Assembly: GCF_004664715.2 (NCBI RefSeq)
Contig: NC_051068.1
Coordinates: forward strand, 132,204,716-132,268,715
Reading direction: 5' to 3'
DNA: 64,000 nucleotides
Origin: Peromyscus leucopus
Taxonomy: Eukaryota; Chordata; Mammalia; Rodentia; Cricetidae
The notes below the pieces were generated by a model, which had not been told where the DNA came from, made no database searches, and saw only the letters and a list, made by a program, of their open reading frames with translations. Shown here one piece after another: positions 38,601-50,100 of this stretch (its first letter is position 1; each line of letters opens with the position of its first letter). The position numbers and the translations under genes were made by a program.

Positions 38601-41600
38601 TTAGAAGAAAAGAAACACAGTCAAATGCTACAGCAAGGATGAACTTTGAGATTATACTAAATTAAATCATAGCAGGCCTTTGGCTGTACTGCCCGCTTCC
38701 AAATAACAACACTGAGACTTATTAATTATGAAAACTCGGCCTTAGCTTAGGCTTGTTTCTTTTTCTTTTCTTTTCTTTTTGTTTTTTGTTTTGTTTTGTT
38801 TTGTTTGTTTTTTGAAACAGGGTTTCTCTGTGTAGCTTTGGAGCCTGTCCTGGAACTCTCTGTAGTTGGCTGGCCTCAAACTCACAGAGCTCCAGCTTAG
38901 ACTTGTTTCTAACTAGCTCTTATAACTTAACCAGTTTCTATTAATCTACGTGCTGCCGTGTGGCTCGTGGTTTTTACCTCTCCTCCTGTGTGTCCTGCTT
39001 CCTCTGGCACCTCTCCCCCACCTAGATTCATCTCCTCTTCTCTCTCTGCCTGGAAGTCCCATCTAACCTCTTCCTGCCTGGCTACTGGACATTCAGCTCT
39101 TCAGTAAACCAATCAGAAGGCCCCTTGGCAAAGACACATCTTCACTGTGTACAAAAAGATTATTCCACAGCACTAAGTAATCCATTTCAAAAGGACGAAT
39201 GTCATATCTTTCCGTCTGTGTTAGTCAGCCCTTATCACTGTGACAAAATCCCAGAGAGAAGCAACTTAAAGGTTTTCTTTTGGCTCATGGTCTTCAGTCC
39301 ATGCTAACTTGGCTCCTTTCCTTCTGGGTCCAAGCATGGTGAGGCAGAACATCATGGCGGGGAGTATATGAAAGTGTCACACTTTATGGTGGACGGAACA
39401 CAGAGAGAAAAAAAAAAGTGCTTAAGGACAATATAAGCACTTCCAAGACATGCACCCACCTCCTAGTACAACGTTTAGCCATGAACCCATCCGTTTCATG
39501 GACATTGAGTGTCTGCTGTAAAACGAAATGGTTCTAGAGATCTGTGCACAACCATTTATATGTACTGCTTACCTGATATCCCAAAACTGTTTGAGATGAT
39601 AAACTTACTGTCATATGTTTTTACTACAATAAAAAGAAGGGGAGAGATATGCTATTATATATTTTTAGCCAATCTATTTTTCTTCTAAGAGTTTTTCCTG
39701 CAAGATTTGCCAAGCCATGGTACAGAGCAGAACCAGGGTTCTAACTGTTGGCCCTTGTCCCTCAACCTAGCAGGTCAGCTGGTACTTTGCCAGCTCCTTG
39801 TCAATCAGCAGTGTGCTTCCAGGTGGGTAGACACCCGACTTGAGACTATGTCCCCCTAACATATAGTATCCAGGAATACACACCATCCCCACTTCTATCT
39901 GCCTCTCGCTGGCCCTGTTTCCTCAGTGCTCAGCTCCAAATTGGAGATGCTTGGTGTTAAATAAAGAACCAACTGTCTAACATCTGTGAACACCATGATG
40001 TTCGTGGAGCTTTTATAGTATAACAGTCCCAGGGTAAACATCGCTTTTTTCATATTTATTTTTTTTTTGAGAGTCTCATACACGAGTACTGTCTTTACAT
40101 CAGGGCTAAACATTTTGCACACTGCATCAAGGTTTAACCTCTTAAGGACTCTCTGAGTGTCAGGTAGCTGTCGGCCACACTGTACAAATGAAGAAACTGA
40201 GGCCCAGAGAGAGGCTAAGGAGCTTCCCTGGGATGACATTGACAGCGGTACTATGGAGGTCATCGGTAACACTGCCACAAGCCATGGCATCACCGGCTTA
40301 GTGGCCCTGGCCGAGTTTCTCGTCAGGGATGAGGGTGAGGAGGAGGAGACTGACGGTTCCAGTCACCAGGAGCAAGCCCATCTATTCCGTGTTTCTAACG
40401 AAGTCTGAAGGCAGCAGCCAGACCAGCCCTTACCGTTTTACACATCCACGGTTTAATTTGTCCGTAACAAAAGACCAGGCCCCCTTCTGACTTGCTCATT
40501 TCCTCCACTGACTACGCACAGGTCAAAAGAGATCGGTGGCTGCCATCATTCTGTACAGGGGGAGGTAACAGTCTCCGCAGCACTGACTCCTGGACCCGCC
40601 TAGTCACCCAGAGCCACACAGTTGCATTGCAGGGCACAGAGCTCTCCTACATCAGCCGAGGGTCAAGTTGAGCACGATGCGCTTGTCTGGCTGGGCGTCT
40701 GCTGGATCTGAGAGAAGATGGGTACTCTCTCACAGAGCATGTGCTGTCTGCTCTCTGATTGTGCTCCGTGTCGGCCATCTCTCCCTGGCCACCGCCTACC
40801 GAGAATGCTTTATTCTCAGTAGAATTTGAAGATTTTCCTGGAGGACATCTGAAGGTGCCCTGAAATTTATGTCAGCACACTTATGTGTTTACTTGTTTAT
40901 TATTTACTTGGTGAGCTACACACACGCCACGGCACAAGTGTAGAGGTCAGAGGACTCCCCTCGGAGAGTTGGCTCTCTTCTTCCCTGTGTGGGTCCCAGG
41001 AATCGAACTCAGGTTGTCAAGCCTGGTGGGAAGTGCTTTTACCCATTGAGCCATCCATTGAGCCTTTTAATCCTAACACTCTACTAAAGAAATAAGCATG
41101 CCAACCAACCAAATTCAGGTTTAGTATGAAGGACGATTATGTGGAAGATGATCTTTGCCAAAAACCTCTTCATTTATCTAGTCAACAATCTGTGTTCCCT
41201 AAGTTTAAAACACAACGCTGAGAAAAGTGAGCCCTTTAACCCTTGTGGCAGTTTCCATGGGGCTGAACAGATAGCTCAGTGGTTACGAGCACTGGCTGCT
41301 CTTCCAAAGGACCTGGGTTCAAACACCAGCACCCTCACGGGGACTCACAACGGTCTGTGACTCCAGTTCCAGGGAATCTAATGCCTTCCTCTGAACTCCT
41401 AAAATGAATAAATCTACAAATATTTTTTAAAAGCAACAATTTTCATGCTGGTTTAATTCATGTGTGTTGAAGGTGTGTATACACTTGTGTGCATAATATG
41501 TGAGGCCAGAAGACGACGTTCTGTGTCATCCCCTCAGTCACTGTCCACCTTCGTTTGAGACAGGGTCTCCCTGGCTTAGAACTCACCAGGTAGGCAAGGC

Positions 41601-43537
41601 TGGCCAGCCAGCGAGTCCCAGGGAGCCTCCCGGCTCTGCCTTCCCAGGGCTGTGACCAAAAGCAAGTGCCACTGACCTGTTTGTTTGTTTGCTTGCTTTG
41701 TTTTGTGAGACAAGGTCTCACTATATAACCCTGACTGGCCCTGAACTCACCATGTAGACCAGGCATGCTTTGAACTCACAGAGATCTGCCTGCCTCCGCC
41801 TCTAGAGTGCTGGGATTGAAGGCATGAGTGGCTAGGTAGGTCTGGCCCATTTTGCTTGTTTGGATTTCCAGCATGGGTTCTATGGATCTGACTTAGGTCT
41901 TTCTTCGTGCCCCCAGGACAGGCACCTGACCCGCTGAGCTGTCTTTCTAGGCCCAGTTTTTCATGATTTTTTTTTTGTTGTTGTTGTTTTGTTTTCCAGA
42001 CAGGGTTTCTCTGTGTAGCTTTGGAGCCTTTCCTAGAACTCACTCTGTAGACCAGGCTGGCCTCGAACTCACAGAGATCCTCCTGGCCCTGCCTCCTAAG
42101 TGCTGGGATTAAAGGCATGTGTCACTACCACCTGGCTCATGATTATTTTTAGAAAGGGTTTTAGGGCCAGTGAGACCGCTTAGTGGGTAAAACTGCGTGT
42201 TACCGAAGCCTTCTCACCCAAGTTCCAAGCCAGGAACTCACAGAGGAGAGAACTGACTCCCACACGCTGTCCTTGAACCTCCACACACACGCCATAGGAC
42301 TTGTTCACACACACACACACACACACACATACTAATGACAAATAAAATTTAAATAAGTTAAAATAAATAGAAAAGGGGTTTTAGGAAGCGAGTCCTTGTA
42401 TGTGAAAGTATGATTTGTGACAAATTCAAATATTCCTTCAGTGTGGGTTGGCTGTCACTTTCTTTACTTGACAACATGTATACTTTCATGGAAACACCTT
42501 GTCGAATACAGTTCTGTTGCCCCTGGGCTGGTCTGTCCGTCTGTCTGTCCTTTCAGCTATGTATATTTGCCAAGGGCTGTGGGGAGGGAAGGAAGCGTCC
42601 TTCCCAGGGGCTACTTGAGACTGATGGGTGGTTTCCTTTCTTCTTGCCTCTGAGCTGCTTGATTTTTTTTTATGATGAGCTGGGACAGAATCAGACCATC
42701 CTAAAAATTAAGCCTAAAAGCAAACCAAGTTCAGAAAAGCAAACAACGCTGCATTGCCTTGCTTCTGGCTTTCTTGGCAGGAGTAGCTAACTCTCAGCCA
42801 CCACTCCCCAGCCCCCCCCCCCCCCCCCCCCATCCTCACGGCAGGCTTCCCCATTCACGGTCTCTTTGGTAGTGGTCTGCAGCCTGGTAAACAGTGAATT
42901 CCTGAAGCGGCCAGTAAATGCCAGGCTGGAGTGTGTTTGCCGGGTGCCTTGACTTCCTCCCCATGTGTTTGTGATAAAATCAGAGATGAAACTGGCTTGG
43001 GCTAGTTCCTGCAAGTTTTCCTCGGGGCCCCTGAAGGCCGCCTGGGCTTCCCTGAGTTCTGAGGGAAGTGATGGTGTATTAGTTACTCGAGTTTGTTTTA
43101 GGAGTTCTGGCTTTATTTTGAGTGAATAAAATCAGAACTCAGTTAGGAAAGCCATTCCAGAAATAAAGCTAGCTATTCATGGCAGGGCTTTGGGGCGAAT
43201 CCCTTCCCTTCTCTGTGGAGGAAAATTCTATTTACTTTTTGAAGAGTCAACAGCAGCTCAAAGTCACCATTTCAGTTTGGGTGGAGGACAGACCGGTGTT
43301 CTCAGGGGACAGAGGACTAAGGGCCAGGCTGTGAAAGCTTCAGTTTTGATTTTAGGAGGGGGAGGGGACCCTGTCTATGTGTTAATATTCTTGGAGAATT
43401 TTCAAAATGAAGAGGTGATCTAGCCTTTTTGTTACCTAAAAGCACAGTGATTTGACTTTTCTATTAAATGGGGATAATAGTGCCTGCAGTGATTATTTGA
43501 CTGAGTTAAGGTCAAGTAATGTGATCAGGGTTCCTGG

Positions 43538-43604
<67 letters not shown>

Positions 43605-46600
43605 ATGTGTATGTGATATGTGTGTGGGGGTGCAAGCATAGATATATATTCATGGAGGCCTGAGAAGGCCATCCGGTGTCCTGCTTTATCACGCTCCATC
43701 ATGTTCCCATGGGACAGGGAGGGTCTCTTACTGAACCTGGAGCTGTCTGGGAGCCAGCAAGGCCCGGGGACCCTCCTGTCTCTGCCCCTTCCCACACTAG
43801 GATTGCAGAAGTGTGTGACCAGCCTCAGCTTTCCTTTCTTCAAAGATTTGTTTATGTGTAGGAATGTTTGCCTGCATACACGTATGTTTGGTGCCTGCAG
43901 AGGCCCGAAGAGAGCATCAGACTCCTGGAACTGGAGTTAGAGGTTTGTGGGTTGCCATGCATGTGTCAGGAACCAAAGCCAGGTCATATGTAAGAGCAGC
44001 GAGTGCTCCGAACCACTGAGCCATCTTTCCAGGCTTCACTCAGCTTTTAATTTGATTTAATTTAAAATTTAATTAAAATTTTAATTTGAGCTGAGGTCCT
44101 CACGCGGGCATAGCTGAACCCGCTGAACACTCTCCAAACAAACATGGTAGTCTTTAACACAGAACTTTAAAGCCAGCAGATGTCTCTTTACAAAGCCCCA
44201 AATGGGGTTCCTTAGAAGAGGCAAGACCTTGCAGAGATCACTCTGCAGGCTTTAGGAAGCAATCCTTTTCAGAACCCAATTCTTCACAATTGTCCTGCCA
44301 TATTCACGATGGGAGATCTCACGAGAACCCCACACTGCTGCTTTGAAAGGCAACGCACACCTCAAAGTAAATATTTTCCTGCAGATGGGTCCGGCGAGTC
44401 GGAGGTCCTCTCCATGCAGGAGGGATGTAACATCGGTCTCCTTCGTGTGACTTGGCGTGCCATCTAGACTTTCTGTGCTTGGGTACTCTCTGCTATCTTA
44501 CTGTCTTGGGGCTAGGATTAAATGAGTCAGTATGTTCCAGAGAGAGCCTAGAATGTGGTACACTTGGTGTACTGAATGGATATTTGTGACCGTACCTACT
44601 TTCACGTAGAAGTTGCACACACACCTACCTACAGACGAAAACATTTGAAGGCCACAGATAAGAGATAAGAAGCTCTCTTCAGGTTTGTGCCAAGCTGTTT
44701 GGGGACAAACCACTAGGACATCTGCCGGCGTCAGGGTGTTCAGGAGTCGGCGTCTGAGAGGAGTCACAGTTCCTAGTGCTGGCATTTGTGGCCAGGGGAG
44801 AGTTTCTTGGCTTTGGGCCAGGCTTTGGTTCATCACTGCCACTGGGCCAGTGTGCTTGGTGGATGTGTGGTCACACCACATTGACCCTAAGTGCAGCAGT
44901 GCCCTGTGGGCATTATGATTTGTCTGGGAATGTCTTGCAAACTTCTGATATGATGGTTTTCAGCCACAATTCATGCCTCCTTCTTCCCACAGCCTTTGTT
45001 ATTTCCTAGAAAACGTAAAATTAAACTCTCTCTAATCTTCTCTCATTTTACCTGCTTCTACTTTTTCGTTCTAAGGTACCTCATAGAAAGTAATATCTTT
45101 TTTAAAATTTATTTATTTTTATTTTATATGTATTAGTGTTTTGCCATGAGTGTCAGGTCCCCTGAAACTGGAGTTACAGACAGTTGTGAGCTGCCATGTG
45201 GGTGCTGCGAATTGAACTTTTGGAAGAATAGTCAGTGTTCTTAACCACTGAGCCATCTCTCCAGCCCCCAGAAAGTAAAATCTTAAACCCTTTGGCCTGA
45301 GCTAGAGAGGAAGCTACGCAGTTGGTAGAGTGCTTGCCTGAACAGCAGATGCTGTAAATCCCTGCAGGAGACAGGAGACCAGAAGTTCAAAGCCATTCTA
45401 TTTATAAAGTAAGTTCGAGAACAGGTCCATGAGAGCCTATTTCACAAAAAGGAATAAAAGCAGCTCACCCTGTGGATTTTATGTCGTCATCCACTTAAAG
45501 CGATTTAACCATTACCCTCTCTTTCCCTTGCTGAAAGGTTAGCCATGGTGTGTGTGTGTGTGTGTGGGGGGGGGTCCTCCCCTAATCACTCATGATCGAC
45601 ATGATGTCCCTCATCATAAGCCATCCTCTCCACACACCATCAAGCTCTGTCGCTGCCTTAGCACACAGCCCCGAAGCGGTCAGCTCAGGCATGATCACAC
45701 ACTGTGGACGGCCTGGTGGAGTCCATCCTCCGGATGCCCGCTAAGGAAACCGCCTCTACTCAGCATGAGTGTGGGCCACTAGTGCTGAAACAGCAGAATG
45801 CTTAGTCTGCACCCTGTGTCTAGGGCGATGCTACCCTCTTCCATTCATTCAGTCCATTATTAATCTAGGCCTTGATGTGGCACTCAGGGTTGACTCTTGT
45901 GGTAAAATACAGTACTGTAGTCACTTCAGCAAGGCATATATAATTTCCCCGTCAATGTGGCTTTAATGTTGTCTTTCAGTGGGCCATGAGACATTAAAGA
46001 TAAGTGGTTATGAGCCCCCTCGAAATTTGCGGGGTTGACGCAAGCATGAAAATGTACCGTTTACCCTTTAATCATCTTAGCCAGGGAAGACAGTCTATTT
46101 TTGTTGCTTATGAGTGATGGATAGCACTAAACTGACTGTGAGGGAGTAGGGGGGGGGCTCCCTCAGAAAACAAAACTACGCTTCCCCATATGAGTCCGTA
46201 TGTCCACTAGGAATCAGTTTAGAAAGGGAACGCGCTGGGCTAACACCTGAATGGAGAGAGGAATCAAAGATGGAGACCATGGTAACCACACTGAGCACTG
46301 GGACGTGGTTGGAGACATGTGGCTGGCCACTCCCGGATCCTTGTGATTGAAGCCTGAGGATGAAGACAACACAGGTCCTTCCTATGGCTCCGAGAGCGTG
46401 AGGAGCTGATCCGTGCTCCCAGGGGTAAATGATGCCACCTTTGGAGAGCTCTAGTGACATGCATGAGAGTGACCAGGCTTCATGCACGTGTCATTGCCAG
46501 ATGCTGGGCTCAACAGCAATGTGTCTTCAATCCTCCCAACAGTTGGTGCTCTGCCCCCCTTTACTGAGAAGAAAAGGGAGCTCAAGAGAGGCTGGTCACT

Positions 46601-47066
46601 GGCCCATGCCCAGTATCTCCTCTTCTCACTGAAAGATCTGAGCCCAGAGACAGTTGGACTACGGGGCTTGTGCCTCCCGTAACCACCATGCTTTTGAATT
46701 GAGTTTTGGCCTAATGAAAACTGGTGAATGTAAAATCCAGACAGTTGGAATATAAAGAAAGGATGCTTTGTCTTACTGACTCATCAGGGGGCTTTGGGAA
46801 AATGCCCTTCCTCTTGGTTTCCAGTCTACAAAAGAATGAGTCCGGGCTGGGGGTACGGTTCAGCTGGTAGAGTGCTGGCCCAGCATACAAGAAGGCCTGA
46901 AGTCAGTTCCCAGGACCACACAAACTGAGTGTGAGTCTCCGAGCCTAAAACCAGCATTTGAGAAGATACAAGAGGCTCAGAAGGTCCAGGCTGTCCTTAA
47001 TGATATCATAAGTTTGAGGCCAGTCTGTGATAGGTGAGCCTGTCTCAAACCAAAACAATTTACCAT

Positions 47067-47121
<55 letters not shown>

Positions 47122-50100
47122 ACTTTGACTTAATAATCTCGTTTTTTGGAAGTTTAGCTTTAAGAAATCTAAAATCAGGAAATTAAGGTGTTCACTATGT
47201 ATTTATAACAGCAAAATATTTTAAATAGCCAGTAGATCCATCTCACTTCTTGGCCTCTTGGCTAAGTTCAGGTGTGCCTTCCTGCATGTATATATACACA
47301 TCCCCAGAGAACTGACAGTTACGGGAAATGAAAATTTAAGATGCCATGTAACAACATAAAATGCTTACATAGAGGCAAAAGTCAAATACATAATCTTTTA
47401 CAATGTACTTTTTTTTCAATTGTTTTTCTACTCTGCCTCTTCCTCTTTCATACCATCCTGACCTGTGTTCCGTTTCCTCCGAGCGCCTTCAGCATGCTGC
47501 TTTCCTGACTGCGGCTTTCCCCAGAGTAAAAAGTTCTGTAGGTTATGCATATTCCTGGGTCTGTCTTGTTCCTGGGAGCCGGCTTCTGTCAGGGCAAGTG
47601 TTCACAGGGTTCCACCATCCCCTGGGGGATGACTTTGCTCTGCTCTTGCCCAGATTCCAGATAGTTTAACGACCTTCAACACATAGTAGAGTGTCTTTCA
47701 AGCACTTTTCTGCATGGTTGGTCGATTTTGAACTGTGAATCCTAATTTGTACAGGAAACTCAGTTCTCTAGCAAGAACCAACACTATCTCTCAGGCCTAA
47801 GGGATCCTGATTCCTGAAGCCCTCACTAATTCCGTACCAGCTGCACCCTGGTGTTTGGCTCACAGGTCACGAGGGGCTGCTCTCTTTCTGGTCCTCAAAC
47901 CCCCTTTCCTGCCCTCCAATGCTGCTGTGTATTAAAAAATAACTTATGCTTACTCACTGTTTCCACATTTGTGGTGGGACCTTTAAGCTGCCATGTCGAT
48001 GAGAGATAATTTTCCATTTACCACAACAGTATGCAAATATATTTGAATATAATCAGAAACTGAAAGAGACTTTGAACTTATTTGTTTCGGGTGGAGATGC
48101 TCTGTTTACAGCTACAGATTGTATACGGTCCTTCTGTTGTCTTGAAATGGCAGCATATTTATGTTCATAACTACTGCCTCTTGTTCTAGAATGCGTACAC
48201 CGCAACTGCCATTAATGGGACGGATTTTTGTACATCAGCGAAAGACGCACACAAAATCATGTCCAAGAATTCCAGTCATCTCACGTCTGTTAACTGCTTT
48301 GGAAACTTCGTCATTTTCCTGGGAAAGGTGAGATGTCTTGACTAAATAACAGAACCTGGAATTCAACAAATTAGACAACATGGAGGCTGGCTTGAGAGGG
48401 AACTCGTGTTTGTTGCTCTGAGGGAGCTGACATGCTTCATTATCTCATTCATTCCTCAACCCTGTGAGGCTGCCTGTTCTGCCGGAGATCTAAGGTTTCA
48501 TGTTTCCAGGGTCCCACAGCGTGTACAGACACTCTTTTAATCTTAGTTTATCTTTCTCACCTCTGGCCAATCCCACCATTTTGATCCCTGGTTTTGTCTA
48601 TCTAAAATGAAAACGCTACTGACCTCAGAAATCAGGAAGTTTTGTAGATTGGTTTTTGTCTTAAAGCGTAGAAGTAGCGTTGATTTGATTAATTGGTACA
48701 TTATTTAAGGGCAGTAAGTCTATATAATGGAATCTGAAACCCGCACATGGTAGTGGTGAATGCCTTTAAACCCAGCACTCAGATGCAGAGGCAGGCAGAT
48801 CTCTAAGTTTGAGGCCAGCCTGGTCTACAGAGTGAATTCCAGAACAGCCAGGGCCACATAGCCAGAACTTGTCTAAAGAAAAGGAATCGGAGCAATCTGA
48901 GTGAAGTCAGCTCAGTTGTATTCTGATGTCACTTGACTATCTTTTTAAATGTCTTGTGTGGTGAAGAGGCTCCTTAGAGCTCCAGTGTCCTGTGGTGTAA
49001 AGGACAGAGCCCATAACTTGGACACTCTGAACTTCAGGGTCTTGTGATACAGGTCTACAACCCTCCAGCTACTCAGGAGGCTGAGCCAGGAAGCTCTCAA
49101 GGCCAAGGCTAGCCTGGGCTATAGAGTGAGCTCAAGGCTAGACTGGACAACTTAGTGAGACCTAATTTTTTTATCTCCAAGATAAAGAGTTAAAAATGGG
49201 CTGGGTATGATGTAGGTCAGTGGGAGAACACTAGTGTTGAATTGTGGGAGGCCCTTGGGGTCAAGACCCAGTACTGTAACCAAATCAAAACAAATAATAA
49301 CCTGTGCCTCTCCTGGGTGGTAGGGATAACAACTGGAATGTTGATGAACGGGATGATATGCCAGCCTGGTGGGTCATGTCTCAAGTTCTCTCTGCCATGC
49401 CACATGCTGTACCTCTCTTTCCATGTACTTTTCAATCTTCTGGGCCTCATTCTGCATAGCTCAGTTTGTCTGATGCCACTTCCTCTTAAGGAGCTGTCTG
49501 TCTGTCTGTCTACCTACCCACCCACCCACCATCCATCCATCATCCATCCGTCCTATGTACGGATCTGTGTTTATGGGCATCATGTGCACACAGGGGTGGA
49601 CAGACGGTCTCAGCGCCCCTGGAACTGGAGTTACAGTTTGTGAGCAGCCTGATTTGGCCACAGGGATCAGAACCCATGTCCTCTGCAGAAGCAGCATGCA
49701 CCCCAAACTGCTGAGCCATCTCTCTAGCACCCCTACTTCCACTTAGATGCCGTTCCGATTCTTGACGCTGATCCTTCCCACCATGTCTTCCGTATTCAAA
49801 GCTATGCACTCCGTCTTCAAAACCATTCCTCCCTCCCTGATAGGAATTCCAGTTTTCAGCAACGCCCACAAGTGGACAAGGTCCTGGTCACCGACTGTGA
49901 CATGGGCAATGAAAACATGGGGACTGTGCCCCATTAGGATTCTATGCTTCTGGGCTTCTGGTGTGCTATTTGGTGCATGGCCGTCATAGCTAGCTCCCAG
50001 CAGGTTAAGACATGCTTGGATCTCACGGGTGTGTGCTAATCACACATACATTCAAGGCTCACCTGGGCCCCAGAGATGTTTCCTGTGACAATAGTCACAG

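Larger units (their letters stand above)
37365..39650 (+). mobile_element. Ancient L1 3' part, interrupted by later insertions
   Basis: Segments 37365-37627 and 37847-38668 are a decayed L1 ORF2 end and 3'UTR (AATGGGCAAAGGATTTGAAA, CATTAGGGAAACGTAAATCA, TAATAGCCAATGGCAGAGG). 39530-39650 resembles the L1 3' end (GGTTCTAGAGATCTGTGCAC to TACTACAATAAAAAG). Inserted are a B2, an LTR-like repeat holding a B1, and another rodent repeat. Old mammalian (L1M-like) type by its divergence. Confidence 0.8.
36440..48189 (+). other. Slc44a3 intron e-f, second part
   Basis: Repeat-rich. It carries poly-G runs, an interrupted ancient L1, clusters of antisense B1 and B2/B4 copies, MIR remnants and a U2 pseudogene fragment, listed separately. 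Apparently unique stretches include 34880-36440, 40245-40870, 42360-43440, 45460-46440 and 47280-48189. No coding exon was recognised. Confidence 0.65.

Noticed and set aside
37847..38668. Possible processed pseudogene
   Set aside because: The sequence order is that of an L1 ORF2 end and 3'UTR, not of a cellular mRNA.
26363..48189. Possible missed Slc44a3 exon or nested gene in the 21.8-kb intron
   Set aside because: Exons e and f join in phase and match the known protein without a gap; no other family was recognised on either strand, though a noncoding RNA cannot be excluded.
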